Positions 18,495 to 26,204 of a stretch of 64,000 bases of DNA are shown in pieces. A program made the position numbers and the translations under genes. The first letter of the stretch is position 1, and every line of letters starts with the position of its first letter. The DNA comes from Trichocoleus sp. (lineage in GTDB: Bacteria > Cyanobacteriota > Cyanobacteriia > Elainellales > Elainellaceae), in the NCBI GenBank assembly GCA_036702865.1, contig DATNQD010000067.1, positions 1 to 64,000 of the forward strand. The letters run 5' to 3'. The notes below the pieces were generated by a model. The model did not search any database. It saw nothing but the letters and a program-made list of their open reading frames with translations, and was not told the origin of the DNA.

Positions 18495-18686
18495 CTAAGA
18501 AATGTTTGTCGTCGAATGTTCTACGTTGACTTCTGGCGTGATCGCAATTGGTTCTGTTAAATCCGCGATCGGTATTCCATCAACTTTCAGATCTGAGTTA
18601 GGATCTGGTTCTGCTAGGGTGTTCTGCAAATCGTAATCATCAAGTAGTTCGTTAGTTGAGGGCTCATCTGAAAGCTCATCAAGCAT
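18495..18686 (-). CDS. Small acidic protein, unknown
   Basis: A 63-residue, very acidic and probably disordered protein (MLDELSDEPSTNELLDDYD...). GGAG stands about nine bases before the ATG and the stop is 11 bp before the DUF2243 gene, which supports it being real. I do not recognise it. Confidence 0.5.
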   Translation of the reverse strand: MLDELSDEPSTNELLDDYDLQNTLAEPDPNSDLKVDGIPIADLTEPIAITPEVNVEHSTTNIS

Positions 18687-18740
18687 TGTTTATGCTCCAA
18701 GTTGAGTTGTATGAAATTGTCGAAGAAATAGAATTTCGAC

Positions 18741-18780
18741 TAAAAATCTCCTGAACTAGACATTTGTCCGGCCAGGAGAT
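18741..18780 (-). terminator. Terminator after dps
   Basis: Read leftward, ATCTCCTG / CAGGAGAT (18773-18780 with 18746-18753) closes a loop of about 19 bases, followed by TTTTTA. It lies 140 bp past the Dps stop. Confidence 0.6.
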
Positions 18781-18915
18781 TGAAGTATATAAGAGGCTTG
18801 AGGTATCGAATTGAATTAAATTGAGAATTCAACACAAATGGAATGATTAATTTGTGTGAGAACAGCCAGGAGCAACTAAACTCGCTTAGCTATTCTCCCT
18901 CAGCCCGCAGGTAGC

Positions 18916-19458
18916 TTATACACCTACTGCTGTTTTCATCCGATCTTGTCCCTCAACGGCTCCATCAGACTGAAGTGCTTGTCCTTCAATGAAAGAACGC
19001 AGCATCCATGCCATTTCTTCGTGCTGTTCCATGATTCCGGTCAGGAAATCAGCTGTTCCTTGATCATGAAAATCGTCACCGCACTGATCAACATGTCCCC
19101 GCAGATTGCGGACGATTTGCTCATGGTCTTCAACCAAATTGGAAACCATTCCAGTTGCAGTGGGAACATTGCCTGAATGCTCTTTGATGGAAGAATACTT
19201 CAGGAATCCTTCAGCTGTCCCAAGGGGATAACCGCCTAAAGCACGGACTCTCTCTGCAATGCTATCTATGTTATCACTCAGTATTTGATATTGCTCTTCC
19301 CACATTTGGTGCAAAGAACGGAACTGAGGTCCTACTACATCCCAGTGATATTTCTTCGTTTTGATGATGAGCAGGTAGGCATCAGCTAAGTCATGGTTGA
19401 GAAGTTCGATGACACCTTGGCGTTGTTCGTCTGTAAGACCAATATTAATTTTAGGCAT
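18916..19458 (-). CDS. dps: Dps-family DNA-protection ferritin
   Basis: A 180-residue Dps protein, which forms 12-subunit shells that oxidise and store iron with hydrogen peroxide and can cover DNA. The ferroxidase ligands sit in KKYHWDVVGPQFRSLH (histidine near residue 38) and in DNIDSIAERVRALGG (aspartate and glutamate near 65-69), the spacing expected for an intersubunit site. The length is normal and AAGGAG precedes the ATG. It is a classic oxidative and starvation-stress gene and fits the surrounding stress-related genes. Confidence 0.93.
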   Translation of the reverse strand: MPKINIGLTDEQRQGVIELLNHDLADAYLLIIKTKKYHWDVVGPQFRSLHQMWEEQYQILSDNIDSIAERVRALGGYPLGTAEGFLKYSSIKEHSGNVPTATGMVSNLVEDHEQIVRNLRGHVDQCGDDFHDQGTADFLTGIMEQHEEMAWMLRSFIEGQALQSDGAVEGQDRMKTAVGV

Positions 19459-19568
19459 TGCTCAAAGTCGCTCCTTATTACTCTGATTACGAGTTAAACA
19501 AATTTCAGTCTGTTCAGGCATCAATCAAAGGAGAGATCAAACTTGTAATATCTGTTGTGTGTGATCTT

Positions 19569-20582
19569 TTATTTTGCCTTTAAGCCACTGAACTGAGCAA
19601 TTTCCTGTTCTCTCACTGGCAACAGTTCTGTGTCAGTTGATTGCTCTGCTGGTGAAAGGTAGACCATTGCATCAGGCGCGCCATATAACCACTCCTCGCG
19701 CAGTTTCTTGATCGCCTGCTCCTTCAACTTCGCTTCAACTTCAATCCAGCCGACCTGACGGTAAGAACTGGGCATAATCGTAATGTAATCACTGTGATGA
19801 GAGTCATTAAAAGATCGATTGCCGTTTGAAATATGGACGAGTTGCCAATCGGGAACTGCCCAGGTTGTGCGAGCCGCTTCGAGCATTTCTAGAACACTAG
19901 AGTCTTCATAAGTATCAAGGTGCTCATGAATGATGTGGTGGTGCGCATCAAAAACGAGTGGAATTCCGGCTGCTTTGCAGATTTCAACGAGATCAACTGC
20001 CCGATAAGTGTATTCATCGTTTTCCAATGTAAGGCGCGATCGAACTGCCTCCGGTAGATCTCGAATCACCTGAATTAACCGCTCTGCCCGTCCTCCTTTC
20101 CCCCCATGAATATTCATCAACGCCCAGGGAGAACGCGGTAGCTCTAAAAGATCCATGATTCTCGCGTGAGTATTGAGAATTTTGATGCTATTTTCAATTA
20201 CTTCAGGGCGATCCGAATTCAGCACAACAAACTGATCAGGATGGAACACGAGCCGAATTTCCAGTGTTTTTGCTCGCTGTCCAATTGCTTGCAGCTCAGC
20301 CGCAAACTCGGACAAGATAGCTTCCCCGATCGTGTCATCTGCAAAGGGAAACAGCCCCGAGATCATCCGATAGAGTCTAATATTCTCCTGATCGCAAAAC
20401 TCGATCGCAATCCCCAAGCGGCGCAAATTTTCGGCATAGAGCTGACGCAGAACTCGCTCCTGTTCAGGTATTGGAAGCTGTAACAGGCGCTTCCTTGTCG
20501 TCGTTTTAAAGCGCACCTCGTTGGATGCCGTAATACAAACTAAGCCCAGAATCGGGCATTGATGATTTGATTCGCTATCCAT
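19569..20582 (-). CDS. uvsE: UV damage endonuclease UvsE
   Basis: A 337-residue member of the UvdE/UvsE family, TIM-barrel nucleases with a metal cluster that nick DNA 5' to pyrimidine dimers and other lesions. Typical elements are LGLVCITAS at the start, RLYRMISGLFPF, LVFHPDQFVVLNS, MNIHGGKGG, LTLENDE and PLVFDAHHHIIHE. These supply the usual histidine, glutamate and aspartate metal ligands. The length is right for the bacterial family. It offers a photolyase-independent repair route, in line with the SPL-like gene to the left. Confidence 0.93.
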   Translation of the reverse strand: MDSESNHQCPILGLVCITASNEVRFKTTTRKRLLQLPIPEQERVLRQLYAENLRRLGIAIEFCDQENIRLYRMISGLFPFADDTIGEAILSEFAAELQAIGQRAKTLEIRLVFHPDQFVVLNSDRPEVIENSIKILNTHARIMDLLELPRSPWALMNIHGGKGGRAERLIQVIRDLPEAVRSRLTLENDEYTYRAVDLVEICKAAGIPLVFDAHHHIIHEHLDTYEDSSVLEMLEAARTTWAVPDWQLVHISNGNRSFNDSHHSDYITIMPSSYRQVGWIEVEAKLKEQAIKKLREEWLYGAPDAMVYLSPAEQSTDTELLPVREQEIAQFSGLKAK

Positions 20583-20639
20583 AACAAAGTCTTCAAAGGT
20601 AAGATTTGACTCAGCGAATCCAGTTTATCCAACCGTTCG

Positions 20640-20720
20640 TTTTAGCGGTTTAGCTCTCCCTAAATTCCTCCTTGAAAAGAGGGACTTTCTTCAACAGCTT
20701 AATTCTCTCAAGGAGGTCAG
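20640..20720. repeat. Imperfect palindromic intergenic repeat
   Basis: An inverted repeat CCTCCTTGA / TCAAGGAGG (20667-20675 with 20708-20716), with a smaller inner hairpin CTCCTTGAAAAGAGGG. It resembles the short palindromic elements (TCTCCCTAAATCC... type) scattered between genes in cyanobacterial genomes. It lies downstream of the VKOR-like gene and could also act as its terminator, though no T-run is evident. Confidence 0.4.
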
Positions 20721-20762
20721 GAGAGCGGAAAAACTTTTTCCCTGCCTCTGCAATCGGTTTTG

Positions 20763-21272
20763 CTATTTATCACTCCGATGAAGCAGATGTTGTGTCGCAG
20801 TGATTGCTTCAGGCAGCGCGAGTAAGAGCGACAAAGCCGAGCAGAGCGTGGCAACCTGGCAGTAGGCACAGAATGCTTTATTCTCGCTCCATTCCTCGCG
20901 GGCTAACTCTAAAGAAGCGATCGTATCAACAAAGATTTTGCCAGCCATAGCGATCGGCAAAATTGGATTTTCACGCGCTCTGTCCTTGCCGCCAGCACCA
21001 GCGAGCCAACCTGTAATGGCATAGTTCGCTAACATCATAAAGCCATCTGGAGTCTCAAGACGGCTATAAGCATAATTCGAGGCATCAACGCGCTCGGAAT
21101 CAAAAATTGGCAGCGGTGGATCAGGCAGTTCTTTGATGATTCCTGTTTGATACATGGAAACAATTTGTGCCATCGTAGAGCCAACCATTGATAATCCAAT
21201 AATCCAGCGGCGACGAGTCAGGTCAGCGCTTTCACCGTTCCGTAATTCGTTGCTAAGTTGCTCTGGGGTCAT
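20763..21272 (-). CDS. VKOR-like thiol oxidoreductase
   Basis: A 169-residue membrane protein of the vitamin K epoxide reductase family, which uses quinones to oxidise thiol pairs. It has the active-site CxxC in AFCAYCQVATL (residues 135 and 138) inside the last helical pair and the common family start YQTGIIKELPDPPLPIFDS. The loop cysteine pair of full DsbB-like VKORs is absent, as is the thioredoxin domain fused in the usual cyanobacterial VKOR. It is therefore a minimal form. Function as a redox partner is inferred. It is read leftward, well separated from uvsE. Confidence 0.65.
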   Translation of the reverse strand: MTPEQLSNELRNGESADLTRRRWIIGLSMVGSTMAQIVSMYQTGIIKELPDPPLPIFDSERVDASNYAYSRLETPDGFMMLANYAITGWLAGAGGKDRARENPILPIAMAGKIFVDTIASLELAREEWSENKAFCAYCQVATLCSALSLLLALPEAITATQHLLHRSDK

Positions 21273-21458
21273 GGCACATCCTTTGAGGTAAAATGAGTTT
21301 TCGCGTGGTTTAAGTGAATGATTTCCACAGTTGCTTTTAAGCTAAAAACTTAATTTCACTGCGTCCTCTTTCGCTTGAGGGAGGTTAGCATCAGCAGGCT
21401 GCACCAATTCAACTTATTGTTGTCTTTTCTTTATTGTTATCTAATTCAGGTAGCCCAT

Positions 21459-21492
21459 AAAAAAACCCTCATTCACGATGTGAGCAAGGGTA
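21459..21492 (-). terminator. Terminator after DUF2231 gene
   Basis: Read leftward, ACCCTTGCTCAC and GTGAATGAGGGT form an imperfect stem around a 3-base loop, followed by a run of seven T. Confidence 0.7.
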
Positions 21493-21533
21493 GAGAATGA
21501 TTGAATTGATATCACTGGGCAGTTCAAACAGTC

Positions 21534-22055
21534 TTACTCGTGGCGACTCGTGTAGCCAATTACAGCAACCTTGTGACGATAAATTAGCTCTGCACCGTAC
21601 CAGCCTGTCACCGCTAATAGCCCGGCAACAATGGTTGAGAGGATCAAGCCAATCGGCATAATTGCATCTGTAGTATTACCACCCAAGCGAATGAGCCAAT
21701 TGACGAGCGTTAAGCCCAGAACTGCAATGTTACCAATCAGATGTACCCAGCCTGCCCGACGCTTGCGTACCCGATCGATCCGCAGAAAATCCATCATGCC
21801 TGTCACGGCAGCAACAATTCCACTGGCAAACCCAGCACCAAGCAGCCACAAAGATGCCCTTGCCCAGAACGGATCGCTGGTTAGCAGATAACCAATATCG
21901 GTTGCAAAGACAGGTACAAGTAAGCCAATTGGAAACGTGATTAGTAGCGGGTGGAGGGGGTGTCCGGCGATCGCAACGGTGCTAGTAATCCCACTGTCAC
22001 GATATTCGCTCTCATGACTTTCGATAACGGGGGGAACATTCGGAGTTTGGGTCAT
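21534..22055 (-). CDS. DUF2231 membrane protein
   Basis: A 173-residue membrane protein of the DUF2231 family. The family signature HPLHPLLITFPIGL lies at about residues 32-45, followed by four hydrophobic helices, with TGMMDFLRI and GWVHLIGN between them. Conserved histidines suggest a haem- or metal-linked membrane redox role, which has not been shown. It is common in bacterial stress-type clusters. GGAAATAAAC precedes the ATG. Confidence 0.8.
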   Translation of the reverse strand: MTQTPNVPPVIESHESEYRDSGITSTVAIAGHPLHPLLITFPIGLLVPVFATDIGYLLTSDPFWARASLWLLGAGFASGIVAAVTGMMDFLRIDRVRKRRAGWVHLIGNIAVLGLTLVNWLIRLGGNTTDAIMPIGLILSTIVAGLLAVTGWYGAELIYRHKVAVIGYTSRHE

Positions 22056-22199
22056 GTTTATTTCCTTACTGGTAACTTCTAGAATTGCCGAAGCTACGGT
22101 ATCGATGATCAGCGCGATCGGCTAACCGTTGAATCATGTCACATCAAATTTAGTGAGCAGTACAACGATAATCGTCTTTCCAAGGGAATATTTTTTGCG

Positions 22200-22934
22200 C
22201 TATGCAGAGGGAAACTGTTCGATCGTAGTGTTTGATGACAGCTTAAGTTCCCCTTCTTGCGCTTCTAACTGCTGGAGTTGCAGCGACATCCCTGGCATAT
22301 CAAAGTTTTTCAGGTCAAGGAGTTCCATGATTTTGTTGCACAAAGCAGTCGTCAACTCAGGAGAAAGATCGCTTTCAGTCGATAAGATATTTAATCCGAT
22401 TCGTTGTCCGCTTGCTTGCACTTCCGGAGTTGCAGTGACAGCAAAATGCTTTGTTTCGTTCGTGTCTTTTTGTAAGACATCCGCCTGCAATGTCAGCTTA
22501 TTTTCACCAGGCAGGTGCATCTCTGCTTTTTGAATATCAACGATAATGGGATTTCCATTAACCTGCATTTCCAGGTTCTGTAGCTTCTCTGCCAAGAAAT
22601 CAGAATTTAGTGCGCGGTTTATATCGTTTTCTGTCAGGGTAATTTTTGCTGCCGCATCAGTAGGTTGAACCAGATCAATCTTACCGAAAATAACGCTCCC
22701 TGGATTAATGGCGATCGATCCGGTGCTGACCTCCAGGGATTCCATGCGGAGGTCTTGTTTCATCACCATCCCTTCACCAGAAATTTTGACTGATTCTAAT
22801 TTGCCCTGAATTAAATCAAGGGGATTGGTATGGATCTCAACGTCTAAATTTTCAACTTCGTCTAGCTGGCTCGCAATACCCACTTCTGCAACTTTGCTGA
22901 TGGCTTGCTCGCCTAGGTCGGACTGTCCAAACAT
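22200..22934 (-). CDS. DUF2993 (LmeA-like) protein
   Basis: A 244-residue protein of the DUF2993 family, whose mycobacterial member LmeA binds phospholipids. It starts MFGQSDLGEQAISK and has VENLDVEIHTNPLDLIQGKLESV early and LTENDINRALNSDFL in the middle, both typical of the family. No signal peptide or membrane helix is seen. The ATG at 22932-22934 is chosen because GGAGA stands directly upstream; the frame extends five codons further to a TTG without support. Lipid binding is inferred from the family only. Confidence 0.75.
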   Translation of the reverse strand: MFGQSDLGEQAISKVAEVGIASQLDEVENLDVEIHTNPLDLIQGKLESVKISGEGMVMKQDLRMESLEVSTGSIAINPGSVIFGKIDLVQPTDAAAKITLTENDINRALNSDFLAEKLQNLEMQVNGNPIIVDIQKAEMHLPGENKLTLQADVLQKDTNETKHFAVTATPEVQASGQRIGLNILSTESDLSPELTTALCNKIMELLDLKNFDMPGMSLQLQQLEAQEGELKLSSNTTIEQFPSA

Positions 22935-23057
22935 ATCGTCTCCTGTCAATTACCGGTAACCAGTAATCAATAATCTACGGGGCAGCCGCTCTTATAGAAT
23001 CTACACAATTGGTGAAAGTGGAATTATATATGTCTCTCTTACGAAAGAACGTAAAAA

Positions 23058-23939
23058 TTATCGATCGGCCAACATTGCGTTGGAAGAGGGACGTACTCGT
23101 CCTGTTTTCTGCCTGCTATAAACTTTGATGAACTCTGCACCCGTCAACAAAATTTGAGCAGAATAAAAAACCCAAACTAAAACAACTGCAAGAGAAGCGG
23201 CAGCGCCATAAGAAGAAGCAATACTGCTACTGCCAATATATAAACCGATCAGAAATTTGCCGATATTGAAAAAAAGTGCAGTAACAATAGAGCCAACCCA
23301 GAGATACCGCCAGGGAACTTTCACATCAGGTAGCACTTTGTAAATCAGGGCAAACAAAACAGTAATGCCGCCAAAAGATATGACAAAGTTTAGAACTTGT
23401 CCCAACACTGCCCAATGAGGCAAGATACTTCCTACTCCTGTAGCAACTGCTGCAAAAGTAGTACTGAGAATAAGGGAAACCAACAAGAGAAACCCAATGA
23501 CAAGCACCATTGCAAAAGATAAGAATCGATCTTGAACAAAGTTTTTTACACCTGTTCCAGGCTTAGGTTTAACATGCCAGATCGCATTCAATGCCTCTTG
23601 AAGTTGTCCAAATACCCCAGAGGCTCCCAGCAACAATGTAATGACACTAATTACTGTGGCAACAACCCCACCTGAGCCAGGACGATTTGCATTCTGTAGC
23701 ATTGCCTGAATTGCCTCTGCTCCTTGCTGCCCAACCAAGCCGCGAATTTGTCCAACAATCTCGCCTTGAGCTGCCTCTTCACCAAAAATAGCTCCCGCAA
23801 TTGCGATCGCAATGACCAAGAGAGGCGCTAATGAAAAAGTTGTATAGTAAGCAAGAGCAGCTGCCCAGAGTGACACTTTATCCGCCTGCCATTCTGCTGC
23901 TGTCTCTTTAATTAGTCGCCACGCTACCTTGATCTTCAT
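23058..23939 (-). CDS. YihY/BrkB-family membrane protein
   Basis: A 293-residue inner-membrane protein of the YihY/virulence factor BrkB family. Six hydrophobic helices are visible, with the family segment WAAALAYYTTFSLAPLLVIA near the N-terminus, a glycine-rich VTLLLGASGVFGQLQEALN region and YGAAASLAVVLVWVFYSAQI near the C-terminus. The function is not established. It is often present in stress-linked clusters next to DUF2231 and similar genes. Confidence 0.85.
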   Translation of the reverse strand: MKIKVAWRLIKETAAEWQADKVSLWAAALAYYTTFSLAPLLVIAIAIAGAIFGEEAAQGEIVGQIRGLVGQQGAEAIQAMLQNANRPGSGGVVATVISVITLLLGASGVFGQLQEALNAIWHVKPKPGTGVKNFVQDRFLSFAMVLVIGFLLLVSLILSTTFAAVATGVGSILPHWAVLGQVLNFVISFGGITVLFALIYKVLPDVKVPWRYLWVGSIVTALFFNIGKFLIGLYIGSSSIASSYGAAASLAVVLVWVFYSAQILLTGAEFIKVYSRQKTGRVRPSSNAMLADR

Positions 23940-24324
23940 AAATAATCAGCTAGTTAATTAGCTAGTTAAAGGTTAAATCAATTCCTACTTTACCTATTAA
24001 CTAAAAAATAATCGAAAGCGTCCTCTCCCTAGAGATAGTTTGCTCTTATCCAAAGAGATTTACAGCAAAGGATGAGAGATGCGTATTGTAATGTTTGACG
24101 TCAGTCGGAAAAATTACGAGAATGAGCAGTTGAATGAGTGCTTACTTTAAACAGCTATCTCACCTGATACTTAATTAGCTGCAATTCAAAACTACTTCCC
24201 TCTAGAGAGAGAAGCTGTTAGGTGCAGTAGTTGCTACGGTGAAAGAAGCAGCTTTATAAAAGCGTTTATGACGACTCATACTAATAGCTATTTCTTAGGG
24301 CTGAATGGACCTGGAGAGCCTACA
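23940..24324. other. Divergent intergenic region
   Basis: About 330-380 bp between the divergent YihY and cysteine-motif genes. It should hold promoters for both. I see no gene or distinct repeat. Confidence 0.4.
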
Positions 24325-24723
24325 ATGCCCGTATCTGAGTTGGCATATCTTCCAGCAAGCACGAGTGGCAAGCAACAGGAAGTAACAGAGCAAAATCAAT
24401 ACACCGTTGAGAGCTATAAACCGACTGATAGTATAGCTGCACACCTCATTTGGTTAATTCCAGTCTGGGGTGTAATTGTTTGGCTGCTCTTAGCTTGCAC
24501 AACTTCTGAGATTTGGAAGATATTACGGTATAAACCAACAGAGTTAAAGAAAAGCCATCAGGTTCCTTGTCGGAATTGTCAGTTTTTTTCTAGTAACTTT
24601 TACTTAAAATGTGCAGTTCGCCCCACTGATGCACTAACCGATCGCGCTACAGATTGTTCAGACTATTGCCCCCGGCAGATTGCAGAAGTTGATCAGCAAA
24701 AGCCTACGAATGTGCGAAACTAG
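24325..24723 (+). CDS. Membrane protein with C-terminal cysteine motif, unknown
   Basis: A 132-residue protein. One membrane helix (LIWLIPVWGVIVWLLLA) is followed by a cytosolic or luminal tail with spaced cysteines: CRNCQFF, then LKCAVRP, then DCSDYCP. This CxxC plus further cysteines resembles a small metal- or iron-sulphur-binding tail. I recall similar short cyanobacterial proteins but know no function. The start at 24325 is chosen because GGAGAG stands seven bases upstream; an ATG at 24268 without a ribosome-binding site would add 19 residues. The next gene, MgtC-like, starts 36 bp after the stop. Confidence 0.6.
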   Translation: MPVSELAYLPASTSGKQQEVTEQNQYTVESYKPTDSIAAHLIWLIPVWGVIVWLLLACTTSEIWKILRYKPTELKKSHQVPCRNCQFFSSNFYLKCAVRPTDALTDRATDCSDYCPRQIAEVDQQKPTNVRN

Positions 24724-24758
24724 CACTATTCAATTTCAGTAGGCTTGATAGGAAAAAT

Positions 24759-25253
24759 ATGCTGGGGTTATCCACTACAAATGCCTTTGCACCATTAGAA
24801 CTGCAAGAATTATTATTCCGCTTATTAACGGCTTTAGTAGTTGGGGCGATCGTTGGCATTGAGCGGGAAAGACATCGCAAAGCAGCAGGGCTGAGAACTT
24901 ATATTCTTGTTTCTGTTGGTACTGCATTTCTTGTGTTAGTTCCCATTCAAGCGGGGATGGCACAGCAAAGTGTAGAAGCAATTAGCCGTGTCCTACAAGG
25001 CATTATTACAGGAATCGGCTTTTTGGGCGGCGGCGTCATTTTACACAACAACAGCACCAATCAAGATACTTTAGTTCGGCTTCGTCCTCACGGGTTAACA
25101 AGCGCTGCGGCAGTCTGGCTCTGCTGCGGATTGGGCATTGCGACAGGTTTTGGGCTTTGGCTCCTCGCCCTGATTGGAGCACTGCTTGCCTGGTTCATTC
25201 TGGATGTTTTGAAGAAGGTAGAGCACACTCACAATTCCTCATCGCAACTATAG
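24759..25253 (+). CDS. MgtC/SapB family membrane protein
   Basis: A 164-residue membrane protein of the MgtC/SapB family. The segments LLTALVVGAIVGIERE, RKAAGLRTYILVSVG and GIITGIGFLGGGVILH are diagnostic, followed by LTSAAAVWLCCGLGIATG. Four to five helices are present. It lacks the C-terminal ACT-like domain of MgtC proper and so resembles the short SapB form. MgtC family members help cells with magnesium limitation or acid stress, by modulating ATP synthase in some species; the role here is unknown. Confidence 0.88.
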   Translation: MLGLSTTNAFAPLELQELLFRLLTALVVGAIVGIERERHRKAAGLRTYILVSVGTAFLVLVPIQAGMAQQSVEAISRVLQGIITGIGFLGGGVILHNNSTNQDTLVRLRPHGLTSAAAVWLCCGLGIATGFGLWLLALIGALLAWFILDVLKKVEHTHNSSSQL

Positions 25254-25327
25254 ACCTTTGAAAGAGGAAAAGTAGCAGATTGACAAGCAAAATAGAAGTA
25301 TTGAGCCTTGAATCCTAGGATAAAAAA

Positions 25328-25540
25328 ATGTTTTTAATTCAGACTCCTCCTTCTGAAGTGCCTGATCCCGTCCCTTTTCCTGCCCCAAACCCAAATCCGA
25401 TGCCGGAGCCAACCCCCAACCCCGTACCGGAGCCAGAACCGATTCCCAGCCCAATGCCGCCACCTGATCCGATGCCTGAACCGATCGCGCCACCTAACTT
25501 ACCACCAGAAGTAAATCCTGGAGTTCCGTCAAGACTGTAA
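25328..25540 (+). CDS. Proline-rich small protein
   Basis: A 70-residue protein of which about 40 percent is proline, in PxPxP and PMPEP-type runs over residues 8-62 (for example NPMPEPTPNPVPEPEPIP). It has no membrane segment and is likely an extended rod. AGGA lies eight bases before the ATG and a terminator (25582) follows closely. These two signals support a real gene, but a low-complexity chance frame cannot be ruled out. Confidence 0.45.
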   Translation: MFLIQTPPSEVPDPVPFPAPNPNPMPEPTPNPVPEPEPIPSPMPPPDPMPEPIAPPNLPPEVNPGVPSRL

Positions 25541-25581
25541 GTAGGTTGAACCCAAGTAATTCTTAAAATTGCAGAGATTTA

Positions 25582-25607
25582 GGGGCATGAAAACTCGTGC
25601 CCCTTTT
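25582..25607 (+). terminator. Rho-independent terminator
   Basis: Stem GGGGCATGA / TCGTGCCCC (25582-25590 with 25595-25603, one G-T pair) followed by TTTT. It ends the proline-rich gene. Confidence 0.8.
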
Positions 25608-25624
25608 GCTTCTAGAGATACTCG

Positions 25625-25963
25625 CTATGCATCTCTACCATGAACCTGAGCAGGCGGACAAGTTGCCTCAACTGCGGTGAAAGGCTCCAGGATTTTGTAA
25701 GTGTGGCTGGCTCCCTGTGGGACAACCCAAGAATTTCCAGGCTCTAGCAAAACCATTTGCCCCTCTAAATGGAGTTCAGCTCGACCTTCAATGACATAGC
25801 CAACAGTCTCATAGTCTCGCTGGGTCGCTTGTTTCGGTTCAGCAGGGGATTCATTTTCCCATAACCGCATTGAAACCTGTTTGCCAGAAGCAAGATATTT
25901 TTGTCCCATTTCACCTTTTGGTGAATGCTTTGCATCAATTTTCTTAACGGTTGTGTCAACCAT
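25625..25963 (-). CDS. Cupin-domain protein
   Basis: A 112-residue single-cupin protein. YETVGYVIEGRAELHLEGQ and LLEPGNSWVVPQGASHTYKI form the two cupin motifs. The first motif has lost the usual histidine pair (GxxxH-x-H), so the metal site may be incomplete. The function is unknown. The ATG at 25961-25963 is chosen, with GGAGA upstream; TTG at 25975 is the alternative. It follows the small gene 25989-26177 by about 25 bp. Confidence 0.75.
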   Translation of the reverse strand: MVDTTVKKIDAKHSPKGEMGQKYLASGKQVSMRLWENESPAEPKQATQRDYETVGYVIEGRAELHLEGQMVLLEPGNSWVVPQGASHTYKILEPFTAVEATCPPAQVHGRDA

Positions 25964-25988
25964 GATGTTCTCCAATAATAAGGGTTAA

Positions 25989-26177
25989 TTACGCTTCTTC
26001 CATTGCTTCTTCGTTCTTCTGATTCATCCGATCGCTCGCTGGCGCACTTTGACGGATATCTTCTTCTCCCTGTACATCAACTGGAGAACCCTGTTCCGGC
26101 TGATAGCTTGTCGGGACATCTTTTTGTCCATTAATCCTTGGATCAATGTTTGGATTCGTGTTTGAGTCAGAAGACAT
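25989..26177 (-). CDS. Small hydrophilic protein, unknown
   Basis: A 62-residue, charged and probably disordered protein (MSSDSNTNPNIDPRINGQ...). It sits between the baeRF-like and cupin genes in the same direction, with short gaps (27 and 25 bp), which supports it as part of one unit. I do not recognise it. Confidence 0.5.
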   Translation of the reverse strand: MSSDSNTNPNIDPRINGQKDVPTSYQPEQGSPVDVQGEEDIRQSAPASDRMNQKNEEAMEEA

Positions 26178-26204
26178 TGGTTTACCCCACTGAATCTAGG
26201 CAGA

